Source: Atopobiaceae bacterium
GTDB lineage: Bacteria > Actinomycetota > Coriobacteriia > Coriobacteriales > Atopobiaceae
Direction: 5' to 3'
NCBI GenBank assembly: GCA_017510785.1
Contig: JAFWMH010000001.1
Coordinates: forward strand, 37,470-101,469
Length of the DNA stretch: 64,000 nt
Both the position numbers and the translations under genes were made by a program. The notes under the pieces were generated by a model. It worked only from the letters and a program-made list of their open reading frames with translations. It had not been told where the DNA came from and searched no databases. Below, piece by piece: positions 1 through 6,774 of this stretch (the stretch's first letter is position 1; each line of letters begins with the position of its first letter).

Positions 1-652
1 CGGCCCAGCGTTTGTCAACACGCTCTGGCTCGCGCTCGCCGCAGCCCTTGTCGCGTGGGTCGTGGGCATCGCGTGCGGGCTCGTCGCCGCAGTACACAAG
101 AGCAGCATCATCGACCGCCTCTTTATGGGCTTTTCTCTGCTAGGTGTGTCGCTTCCCGTGTTCATGGTCGCCATGATGCTTCAGTACGTCTTCGCGCGAT
201 ACCTGCACTGGCTTCCCGTCGCCGGGGTATCCGACTGGACCGGATACATCCTTCCGGCAATCGCCCTGGGATGGGGCTCGGCCGGCAGCATCGCGCGGCT
301 CGTGCGCTCCTCGGTTATTGAGGTGCTGCAGCAGGACTACATCGACACGGCGCGCGCCAAGGGACGCACGAACGCGCAGGTCCTCGTGTTCCATGCGCTC
401 AGAAACGCCATGCTGCCCGTTATAACGCTCATGGCCATGCAGTTCTCGGGCCTGCTTTCGGGTGCCGTCATTACGGAAACGGTGTTTTCCATTAACGGCA
501 TCGGCAGACTCTCCGTGCAGGCAATCGCGGGTCGCGACATCCCGCTGCTACAGGGAACGACGCTGCTGTGTACCTTCGTAATCGTTATGGGCAACCTCGC
601 GGCCGACCTCCTGTATAGCGTTTGCGACCCACGCGTGCGAAAGGGGGCGTAA
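1..652 (+). CDS. Oligopeptide/dipeptide ABC transporter permease, DppB/OppB-like (5' end outside window)
   Basis: This is an inner-membrane channel subunit of a peptide-type ABC importer. The frame is open from base 2, so the N-terminal part lies upstream of the window. About 216 residues are visible and they are rich in hydrophobic segments. The cytoplasmic coupling (EAA-type) loop is visible around bases 340-420, with the residues DTARAKG and HALRNAMLPV, typical of DppB/OppB/GsiC permeases. The C-terminal end (LLYSVCDPRVR) is also the family consensus. The stop at 650-652 comes just before the second permease gene. The solute-binding protein gene is not in the window and may lie upstream. 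The substrate (peptides, nickel or glutathione) cannot be decided from this sequence. Confidence 0.9.
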   Translation, partial: GPAFVNTLWLALAAALVAWVVGIACGLVAAVHKSSIIDRLFMGFSLLGVSLPVFMVAMMLQYVFARYLHWLPVAGVSDWTGYILPAIALGWGSAGSIARLVRSSVIEVLQQDYIDTARAKGRTNAQVLVFHALRNAMLPVITLMAMQFSGLLSGAVITETVFSINGIGRLSVQAIAGRDIPLLQGTTLLCTFVIVMGNLAADLLYSVCDPRVRKGA

Positions 653-657
653 CGGCA

Positions 658-735
658 GTGGACCCCTCCGCAAATAGTAACGCGGCATCCAAGGCAAAGG
701 GCGAGCTGAATCTCCCCCTCGCCCACCACCTTTGA
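658..735 (+). other. Possible out-of-frame 5' end of the second permease gene
   Basis: A GTG at 658 lies 10 bases after a GGGGG ribosome-binding-like run inside the end of the first permease gene. It opens a 25-codon frame ending in CTT TGA at 730-735. The encoded residues (start MDPSANSNAASK) look like the hydrophilic N-terminus usual for DppC/OppC. Sliding +1 at CTTTGA joins it to the main permease frame, giving residues HLEEPPSVLRRL before the first membrane segment. This could be a frameshift mutation, a base-calling error, or recoding; see findings. Confidence 0.45.
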
Positions 736-748
736 GGAACCCCCGAGC

Positions 749-1576
749 GTGCTGCGCCGTCTCGCAGCCGACCACAAAACATCCATCGTATCGGCGGCAA
801 TCATCGTTCTCTTTGTGCTGGGCGCCATTTTGGCCCCGGTGCTCACGCCATACGAATACGACTCCATCAACCTTGCCGAGCGACTGGCGGCGCCCTCGGC
901 GGAGCATCTTTTTGGTACGGACGAGGCTGGTCGCGACGTGCTCACGCGCATGCTCTTTGGCTCGCGCGTGTCGCTCGTCATCGGCATAGTGCCCTCGCTG
1001 CTCTCGGTTGTGGTGGGCACGTTCGTCGGCATGGTCGCCGGCTTCCACGGCGGCAAGGTCGACACCGTAATCATGCGCGTGGCCGATGTCGTCATGTCGT
1101 TTCCCACCATGCTCCTCGCTATGGTCGTAATGTACACGCTCGGCGGCGGCACTGAGGACGTGTTCCTTACCCTGGTGCTCGTCGGCTGGGCCGCCGTCGC
1201 ACGCGTCGTACGGGCCGAAACGCTCAAGCTCAAGGAAAGCGAGTACGTGGAGGCGGCACGCATCATAGGCGTACGGCGGGCACGCATCATCTTGCGACAC
1301 ATTCTCCCCAACTGTTTGCCCACGATCATCGTGCTCTTCACGCTCGAAATTCCCTCGTCCATGCTTACGGAGAGCAGCCTGAGTTTTTTGGGCATGGGAA
1401 TCCAGCCGCCCAACGCCTCATGGGGGCTCATGGTAAGCGCGGGGAGGGCGTTTCTTTACCACGCTCCGTGGCTGTGCTTCGCGCCGTGCTTGGCCATCAT
1501 GGCCATCGTGCTCGCTTTCAACTATTTGGGCGACGGGCTGCGCGACGTTTTGGACCCGCACCTGCAAAGCCAATAA
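749..1576 (+). CDS. Oligopeptide/dipeptide ABC transporter permease, DppC/OppC-like
   Basis: This is the second channel subunit of the peptide-type importer. The family signature FGTDEAGRDVLTRMLFG is present near residue 55, and the coupling loop (ESEYVEAARIIGVRRARI) follows near residue 165. The C-terminus ends with LGDGLRDVLDP, as in DppC. The GTG at 749 gives 275 residues, which lacks about 25-30 hydrophilic residues normally found before the first membrane segment. A GAGGA at 734-738 could serve this start. The alternative is a start at GTG 658 with a +1 shift at CTTTGA 730-735. It is followed after 9 bases by the ATPase gene, so the three genes form one operon. Confidence 0.88.
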   Translation: MLRRLAADHKTSIVSAAIIVLFVLGAILAPVLTPYEYDSINLAERLAAPSAEHLFGTDEAGRDVLTRMLFGSRVSLVIGIVPSLLSVVVGTFVGMVAGFHGGKVDTVIMRVADVVMSFPTMLLAMVVMYTLGGGTEDVFLTLVLVGWAAVARVVRAETLKLKESEYVEAARIIGVRRARIILRHILPNCLPTIIVLFTLEIPSSMLTESSLSFLGMGIQPPNASWGLMVSAGRAFLYHAPWLCFAPCLAIMAIVLAFNYLGDGLRDVLDPHLQSQ

Positions 1577-1585
1577 GGAGGCGCC

Positions 1586-2536
1586 ATGGCGCAACGCACA
1601 CTTGAGGTGTCGCACCTCCACACGAGCTTCTTTACCGAACGAGGCGAGATAAAGGCCGTACAAGACGTGAGCATGCACGTAGACAAAGGCCAAGTGGTAG
1701 GCGTGGTGGGCGAATCGGGATGCGGCAAGTCCACCCTCGGGCGCATGCTCATCGGCGCGCTTCCTCCCACATCGGGCGAAGTGCGCTTTAAGGGCCACAC
1801 GATTACGGGACTTAAGGAAAGGGACTTCTCTGCGTATCGGCGCCAACTCCAACTGATTTTCCAGGATCCCTACGCGTCGCTCGACCCGCGTATGAAGGTG
1901 CGCGACCTCATTGCCGAACCGCTCGTTACCCATAAGGTGTGTGCGTCCAAGGACGAGGTGACGCAACGCGTGCTCGGCCTCATGAAGGCGGCTGGCATTC
2001 CTGCGGATTATCTCAATCGCTATCCGCATCAGTTCTCGGGAGGTCAACGGCAGCGCATAGGCATCGCGCGAGCCATAGCGCTCGACCCCGCGCTCATAGT
2101 GTGCGACGAGCCCGTCTCGGCGCTCGACGTTTCGGTGCAAAACCAAATCCTCAACCTCCTTCGCGAACTGCAGGAGGAGCGGGGCCTTACGTATGTGTTT
2201 ATCAGCCACGACCTCTCGGTCGTACGCCACATCTCCGACCGCATTTGCGTAATGTTTTTGGGCAAGGTGATGGAGATGGGCCCCACCGAGGACGTCTTCA
2301 CCGAAGCGCGCCACCCCTACACGCGGTTCCTCTTGGACTCCGTGCTGCCACCCAACCCACACCGCAGGGGCCAGGGCATGCGGCTTTTGGAGGGCGAACC
2401 GCCGAGCCCCGTAAATCCGCCTTCAGGGTGCTGCTTCCGCACGCGATGTCCCTTTGCGACAGAGACCTGCGCCGGTGAGGAGCCCAACCTTCGCCGAATG
2501 GAGCCCGTCGAAGTCGCCTGCCACCACCAACGGTAG
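1586..2536 (+). CDS. Peptide ABC transporter ATP-binding protein, DppF/OppF-like with a DppD-like N-terminus
   Basis: This is the cytoplasmic ATPase that powers the two permeases. The 316 residues contain Walker A GESGCGKS (residues 42-49), a Q-loop IFQDPYASLDPRM, the ABC signature FSGGQRQRIG, Walker B LIVCDEP and the H-loop FISHDL. The C-terminal oligopeptide-binding extension with clustered cysteines (CCFRTRCPFA) is present. The start has a good ribosome site (AAGGAGG) 5-6 bases upstream. Residues 10-40 (TSFFTERGEIKAVQDVS) read like DppD/OppD, while everything after Walker A reads like DppF/OppF. These importers usually have two different ATPases, but only this one follows the permeases. 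It may be the product of a DppD-DppF deletion fusion; see findings. Confidence 0.88.
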   Translation: MAQRTLEVSHLHTSFFTERGEIKAVQDVSMHVDKGQVVGVVGESGCGKSTLGRMLIGALPPTSGEVRFKGHTITGLKERDFSAYRRQLQLIFQDPYASLDPRMKVRDLIAEPLVTHKVCASKDEVTQRVLGLMKAAGIPADYLNRYPHQFSGGQRQRIGIARAIALDPALIVCDEPVSALDVSVQNQILNLLRELQEERGLTYVFISHDLSVVRHISDRICVMFLGKVMEMGPTEDVFTEARHPYTRFLLDSVLPPNPHRRGQGMRLLEGEPPSPVNPPSGCCFRTRCPFATETCAGEEPNLRRMEPVEVACHHQR

Positions 2537-2663
2537 AGGGCCGCGCCATGCCCTCGGCAAGCCACCGACCGCCCCATGAAGCTGCATGTTCGCCGCTCGA
2601 GCAGAAACGCGACGCAACCGTCAGAAGCCAGGCGGCGCATGCAACAGGACCTCTGGCACTCGC

Positions 2664-2945
2664 TTAAAGCGCTGCCACGTTCTTAAGCCAAGCCCCAAGG
2701 ACATCCCGCATAGCCGCAGAACGGGTCTTACCGCCCAGATTCGCTACACGGTCTAACGCCGCAATCTGAGAAATTGGCAAACGTACGGTCACGGCCCGCG
2801 TCTCCTCGTCTGCCAGGCGCGGCCGTCCCATCACTACCTTTCCAAGCTGCGACGCATCCCACTCGTCAGATTCGTAGGCATCGCCGAGTTCGTCAAGCTC
2901 AGCCTCGCTCATTCCCAACGAAAGGCTAATCGCCTCGCGATCCAT
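2664..2945 (-). CDS. Ribbon-helix-helix (CopG-like) antitoxin or small DNA-binding protein
   Basis: The 93-residue product has a C-terminal ribbon-helix-helix region: a beta strand (TRAVTVRLP), then helices with ALDRVANLGGKTRSAAMRDVL. It would bind DNA as a dimer and may repress its own operon. The ATG at 2945 is chosen because AGGAGG sits 5-6 bases upstream; upstream codons in frame have no such site. It begins 2 bases after the stop of the preceding toxin-like gene, so the pair is transcribed as toxin then antitoxin. The toxin-neutralising role is inferred from gene order. Confidence 0.7.
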   Translation of the reverse strand: MDREAISLSLGMSEAELDELGDAYESDEWDASQLGKVVMGRPRLADEETRAVTVRLPISQIAALDRVANLGGKTRSAAMRDVLGAWLKNVAAL

Positions 2946-2947
2946 CG

Positions 2948-3166
2948 CTACCTCCTCGTCATCCCGAGTTCTCGAAGCGCTTTGATGGTGGGTGGCGTAA
3001 ATGCATGGAAGATAACCCACGTGCCACCCCCTGTGTCTCTGGCAATCATCTCAAGAAGGCGACCCCTCGAATCCGATCTCACCGCGATGTAGTCAATCCG
3101 ATCACCCCCGAAACGCGGCACAGAGCGTATACACGCCTCCCATGCGTCGAGCACGTCTTGCTCCAA
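2948..3166 (-). CDS. Putative toxin partner, probably 5'-truncated
   Basis: The frame encodes about 72 residues with IDYIAVRSDSRGRLLEMIA and WVIFHAFTPPTIKALRELG. This resembles a small uncharacterised actinobacterial protein that I recall as commonly lying directly upstream of RHH antitoxin genes. The only start is a TTG at 3166 (or the CTG before it). A TAG, which is also the stop codon of the aldolase gene, closes the frame only 18 bases further up. The N-terminus therefore seems shortened, and translation may depend on readthrough from the aldolase gene. It could be a dead toxin kept beside a live antitoxin. Toxicity and family name are inference. Confidence 0.5.
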   Translation of the reverse strand: MEQDVLDAWEACIRSVPRFGGDRIDYIAVRSDSRGRLLEMIARDTGGGTWVIFHAFTPPTIKALRELGMTRR

Positions 3167-3184
3167 CAGTTCAGCCCATCGCAG

Positions 3185-3850
3185 CTACAGCGTGGTGCGA
3201 CCGTAGGCCTTCTCCCAGTTGGCGGTAAACTCCTCCATGGCGATGGCAGTGCCGGGGTGGCCCACCATGTCGCGAATGGTGCCGGGGTTCACGGTGATCG
3301 CCGGCACGCCAGCGGCCAGCAGCTGATGCACCTGGTCCACGTTCTTGAAGCTCGCGGCACACACCTTGGCGTCCATGCCATACGCGTCGAGTGTCTCTAC
3401 GAGTTCGATAACCTGGCCCACGCCGTCGCCGTAGTTGCACATGCGGTTGACGTAGGGCGCCAGATAGTCTGCGCCGGCCTTGGCCGCCCAAAAGGCCTGG
3501 TCGGGCGAGTAGATTCCCGTGGCGAGCACGCAGATGCCCTTGGCCTTGACGGCGGGGATGGCGCGCAGACCCTCGCGGGTGACGGGGATCTTAACGACGA
3601 TGTTCTTGCCGCCGCGAATCTGCGCGATGCGCTCGGCTTCGGCCAGGATGCCCTCGTAGTCGAGGCTGACGACCTGGGCGATAATCTTTTGGTCCTCGGT
3701 GAGCACCTCGCAGAGCTCAGCAAAAACCTGGTCCGGCTCCTTGCCCGACTTAGTGATGATGGTGGGATTGGTGGTCACGCCGTCGATGGGCAGAAAGCTG
3801 CACAGCTCGCGGATGGCCTCAATGTCGGCACTGTCAATAAAGAACTCCAT
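3185..3850 (-). CDS. fsa: Fructose-6-phosphate aldolase (transaldolase-like, TalC/FSA family)
   Basis: This is a cytoplasmic Schiff-base aldolase of the short transaldolase family. Members interconvert fructose 6-phosphate with dihydroxyacetone and glyceraldehyde 3-phosphate. The 221 residues match the usual length of about 220. The Schiff-base lysine is Lys87 in IVVKIPVT, and TTNPTII (residues 26-32) and NPGTIRDMVGHPGTA are also present. The ATG at 3850 has AGGAAAGGA upstream. It lies downstream of the glyceryl-radical-type enzyme gene on the same strand, an arrangement also known in the E. coli ybiY-ybiW-fsaA and pflD-region (fsaB) clusters. It is therefore probably co-expressed with that enzyme. 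Some homologs are named transaldolase, and activity cannot be separated by sequence alone. Confidence 0.88.
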   Translation of the reverse strand: MEFFIDSADIEAIRELCSFLPIDGVTTNPTIITKSGKEPDQVFAELCEVLTEDQKIIAQVVSLDYEGILAEAERIAQIRGGKNIVVKIPVTREGLRAIPAVKAKGICVLATGIYSPDQAFWAAKAGADYLAPYVNRMCNYGDGVGQVIELVETLDAYGMDAKVCAASFKNVDQVHQLLAAGVPAITVNPGTIRDMVGHPGTAIAMEEFTANWEKAYGRTTL

Positions 3851-3945
3851 GGCATTTCCTTTCCTAATACAGGGCGTGCGAAGCACGCACATACTTTCCC
3901 ACTTTTGTTTGCCCCGCGCGCGGCCGGGCGCGTTCCTCCGTGAGG

Positions 3946-4031
3946 GGCCGGCGGACCTTCTCCGCCGCGAATCGCGCGTAGCGCGCAGCGAGCGAAGCGA
4001 GCGCTGAGCGGGCGGGGAAGGCCCGCCGGCC
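3946..4031. repeat. Large imperfect inverted repeat between the radical enzyme gene and fsa
   Basis: The 21-base arms at 3946-3966 and 4011-4031 are complementary except for two positions. The interior (3967-4010) holds further short palindromes built from GCGAGCG and GCGCGC. There is no T-run, so a simple intrinsic terminator is unlikely. It sits in the gap between two same-strand genes and could weaken read-through into fsa or stabilise an mRNA end. Confidence 0.7.
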
Positions 4032-4041
4032 TAGCACGAGG

Positions 4042-6459
4042 CTACAGCACCTGCTCAGTACGGTCGATGATGTCGTCCTGGGTGGCCTTGCTCAGCACGT
4101 TGAAGAACGCGCTGTACCCGGCCACGCGCACGATGAGGTCCTTGTGCCGCTCGGGGTGCGCCTGCGCGTCGAGCAGCGTGGCGCGATCAACCACGTTGAA
4201 CTGCACGTGGTAGCCATGCAGACGGTTGAAGAAGGTGCGCAGCATCATCTGCAGCTTGAGCTTGTTCTCCTCGCGCGCGAGCATCGTCGGCGTGACCTTC
4301 TGGTTGAGCAGCACTCCACCCGTGATCTTGTCGGTGGGGAGCTTGGTGACGGACTTGAAAACGGCCGTCGGACCTTGCTTGTCGCAGTTGTGCGCGGGAC
4401 TGCATCCCTCGGCTAGCGGCTCATGGGCATGGCGCCCGTCGGGCGTGGCCATGGTGCCCATGCCCTGTCCCACGTTGGCGCTGATGGAGCTCGTCCCGGC
4501 GTAGCGGATGCCACCGATGGGCCCGCGACCGTAGCGCGTGCTCGGGTACTTGGCCACCTCGTCAATGTAGGGGGCGTAGCAGTCAACGGCCAGCTGGTCC
4601 ACGTAGTCGTCGTCGTTGCCGTACTTGGGTGCGTCGTCGACGAGCATCTGCTGGATGCGCGCGCCCTGCTCGCCGGCAAAGTCGCTTAGCAGGGCCTCCC
4701 ACAGCTCTTGTCTGCTAATCCTACCCTCCTCGTACACGAGCTTCTTGATGGCGGCGAGGGAGTCGGCCATGTTTGCAATGCCCACTTGAAGTCCGCTGAT
4801 AAAATCGTAAACGGCACCGCCCTCCTTAATCGTCTTGCCACGTGCGATGCAGTCGTCGGTGAGGGCGGAGCAAAGCACGTCGGGCACCTCGCGCTCGGAG
4901 GCCTTGTCGATGGCGTTCTCCACCACGGCGGACCACTTGGTCATTTCGCGCAGGCTGGCGTCCCAGGCGGCCATGAGCTCGTCGAATGTCTCCCACTCGA
5001 GGAAGGTCCCGTGTCCCTCGACGAAGCGCTTGCCAGAGGTGAGGTCCACGCCGCCGTTCATGGCGCACAGGAGCAGACGCGGGAAGTTGATGTAGCTCAT
5101 ACCGGTGCAGCGGTACCCCCAGCGACCAGGCACGGCCGTCTCCACGCAGCCGATGGCGGAATAGTTGTACGCGTCGTACTCGCTCACGCCCCAGGCGATG
5201 AAGCTCGGGATGATGATCTCGTCGTTGTTGAGGGCCGGCATGCCGAAGCCTAGGCGCATGACCTCGATACACTCGGCGAAGAAGGCCTTGTTGAGCCCTG
5301 CGTGGTAACGCACGGTGAGGTTGGGCTGCGTGAGGCGGGTCTGTGCCACGGAGCGAAGCACAAGCCAAGAGAGCGGGTTGACGGCGTCTTCGTGGGTGTC
5401 GGGCGTCTGGCCACCGATGGTCACGTTTTGGTACATGGGGCTACCGGCGGAGCTGTAGGTGTGCGCCTGGGAGCGAATCTTCTGCACCGTGAGGGTTTTT
5501 ATCCAAAGGTTTGTGAGAAACTCCAGCGCCTCGCCCTCGCTGATGCGACCCGCCTCGAGGTCGGCCTTGTAGTACGGATACATGTACTGATCGAAGCGGC
5601 CGAAGGAGAGGCTATGGCCGTTGGACTCGATTTGCAGGAGCACCTGGCTAAACCACACGGCCTGCACGGCCTCGAAGAAGGTCTCGGCCGGCTCGTAGGG
5701 CACCTTGGCGCAGGCAGCGGCGATGCGCTCGAGCTCGGCCTTGCGTGCTGGGTCGGTGGTTGCCGCAGCCTGCTCGGCAGCCAGCTCGGCGTAGCGGTTC
5801 GCCCAGCGGCGCACGGCGTCGATAACCACGAGCACGGCCTTGTAGAAGGCGTACTTGTTCACAGCCTCGGGGTCGGTGAGGTCGAGCCCGTCCTTGGCGG
5901 CACGGGTGCGCTCCTCGTAGCCGCGCAAGCCCTCCCTGAGCAGGCGGGCGTGGTTTATGGCCAGGTGCGCGTCGCCGGCGTTGAGCTTGCCCTCCATGCC
6001 GAAGACGCCCGTCTCCATGAAGGGAGACAATTCGTCGGGCAGCATCGCCAGGCCGTGGTCGCGCAGAGTGTTGCCCTCCCAGAAGGACGCGATGTCGCGA
6101 ATGGCCTGCTTGTCGACCTCGGTCATGTAGAAGACGTCGCCGTCTCGCTTCTCGAACTTGTCGAGTTCGTCAAGCACGAATCCCAGCGTGTACTCGGGGA
6201 AGACGGGGGCGTTGCAGTTTTTGGTCGCCTGGTTGCCGGCGATGAGCGTCTTGTCCTCGATGTAGATGCTCATGTTGTCCAAGATGTGAGCAAAGCTGAG
6301 GGCTCGGCGCATGACGGGCGGCTGATCGGTCGTCTGCCGGTAGGACTCGGTGCAAAGGACGGCACGCTCGGCGTCCACGAAGGGCTTCTCGTCGAGCACC
6401 TCCTCGCGAAAGGCCTGCATACGGGGCGTGAGGGTTCCGAAGTGCTCGCTGTTCTCCAT
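4042..6459 (-). CDS. Glycyl radical enzyme, pyruvate formate-lyase-like (PflD/YbiW group)
   Basis: The 805-residue protein has both hallmarks of glycyl radical enzymes: the active-site loop with Cys438 and Glu440 (IGCVETAVPG), and the C-terminal radical loop with Gly781 (RVAGYSAFF). The Cys-x-Glu pair is typical of the dehydratase and lyase branch that includes diol and glycerol dehydratases and the uncharacterised PflD and YbiW/PflF proteins. True pyruvate formate-lyase has adjacent cysteines at this site, so that activity is unlikely. The ATG at 6459 has AAGGAG upstream; a longer frame to 6537 would run through the promoter. The radical is installed by the activase encoded divergently at 6775. 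Its substrate is unknown. The neighbouring fsa suggests a C3 sugar, polyol or ketone route. Confidence 0.9.
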   Translation of the reverse strand: MENSEHFGTLTPRMQAFREEVLDEKPFVDAERAVLCTESYRQTTDQPPVMRRALSFAHILDNMSIYIEDKTLIAGNQATKNCNAPVFPEYTLGFVLDELDKFEKRDGDVFYMTEVDKQAIRDIASFWEGNTLRDHGLAMLPDELSPFMETGVFGMEGKLNAGDAHLAINHARLLREGLRGYEERTRAAKDGLDLTDPEAVNKYAFYKAVLVVIDAVRRWANRYAELAAEQAAATTDPARKAELERIAAACAKVPYEPAETFFEAVQAVWFSQVLLQIESNGHSLSFGRFDQYMYPYYKADLEAGRISEGEALEFLTNLWIKTLTVQKIRSQAHTYSSAGSPMYQNVTIGGQTPDTHEDAVNPLSWLVLRSVAQTRLTQPNLTVRYHAGLNKAFFAECIEVMRLGFGMPALNNDEIIIPSFIAWGVSEYDAYNYSAIGCVETAVPGRWGYRCTGMSYINFPRLLLCAMNGGVDLTSGKRFVEGHGTFLEWETFDELMAAWDASLREMTKWSAVVENAIDKASEREVPDVLCSALTDDCIARGKTIKEGGAVYDFISGLQVGIANMADSLAAIKKLVYEEGRISRQELWEALLSDFAGEQGARIQQMLVDDAPKYGNDDDYVDQLAVDCYAPYIDEVAKYPSTRYGRGPIGGIRYAGTSSISANVGQGMGTMATPDGRHAHEPLAEGCSPAHNCDKQGPTAVFKSVTKLPTDKITGGVLLNQKVTPTMLAREENKLKLQMMLRTFFNRLHGYHVQFNVVDRATLLDAQAHPERHKDLIVRVAGYSAFFNVLSKATQDDIIDRTEQVL

Positions 6460-6492
6460 GGGTTTCTCCTTGCGCTCGTGCAAATCGTTTTG

Positions 6493-6537
6493 CTTTCGTT
6501 CGTAACTCATAGTACGCGCGTTCAAAGCTATTGTCAA
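6493..6537 (-). promoter_or_regulatory. Promoter and operator-like site for the glycyl radical enzyme operon
   Basis: Read on the minus strand, TTGACA (6532-6537), a 17-base spacer and TACTAT (6509-6514) form a near-consensus promoter. Just downstream, over the expected transcription start, is TTACGAACGAAAG (6493-6505). The same 13 bases occur inside the divergent activase promoter. This placement suits a repressor; the DeoR-family gene at 8516-9262 is the natural candidate, by inference. Confidence 0.7.
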
Positions 6538-6572
6538 GCGTGATGAGAGAAAATATTTCGTTCTGAATTATA

Positions 6573-6601
6573 TTGACTTTCGTTCGTAAGTTCTGTTACA
6601 T
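6573..6601 (+). promoter_or_regulatory. Promoter and operator-like site for the activase gene
   Basis: TTGACT (6573-6578), a 17-base spacer and TTACAT (6596-6601) face the activase gene. The spacer contains CTTTCGTTCGTAA (6577-6589), an exact copy of the site at 6493-6505. A weaker copy, TTTCGTTC, is at about 6556-6563. A repressor bound here would block both divergent promoters. Confidence 0.65.
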
Positions 6602-6602
6602 T

Positions 6603-6703
6603 GTACGAGGCAATGGGTGGTTGTAGGGGGACCGGCCTCGCGGCCACGGGTGCATATGCATCCAGTCGTACGAGACAATGGGTGGTTGTAGGGGGACCGG
6701 CCT
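6603..6703 (+). repeat. Direct repeat, 36 bp twice, in the activase leader
   Basis: Bases 6603-6638 and 6668-6703 are identical except at one position (unit begins GTACGAGGCAATGGG and ends GGGGACCGGCCT). The period is 65 bases. The second copy is followed by another GGGGACCGGCC. The region is transcribed from the promoter at 6573. It may be a leader RNA element or simply a recent duplication. Confidence 0.85.
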
Positions 6704-6774
6704 AGGGGACCGGCCATCGACTTGACAGCCGGCGGTCGCCGCACGAATCGATTGGTCATCAAGGAAGGACTGCC

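Noticed and set aside
337..1431. A 364-codon minus-strand frame opposite the permease genes
   Set aside because: The permease frames on the plus strand have conserved motifs; the minus product is a Met/Thr/Ser-rich shadow.
4042..6459. Assignment as true pyruvate formate-lyase
   Set aside because: The active site has Cys-Val-Glu rather than two adjacent cysteines, so the classical reaction is unlikely.
5302..6543. A 413-codon plus-strand frame opposite the glycyl radical enzyme gene
   Set aside because: The minus strand has full catalytic motifs across this span, and the plus product lacks any recognisable feature.
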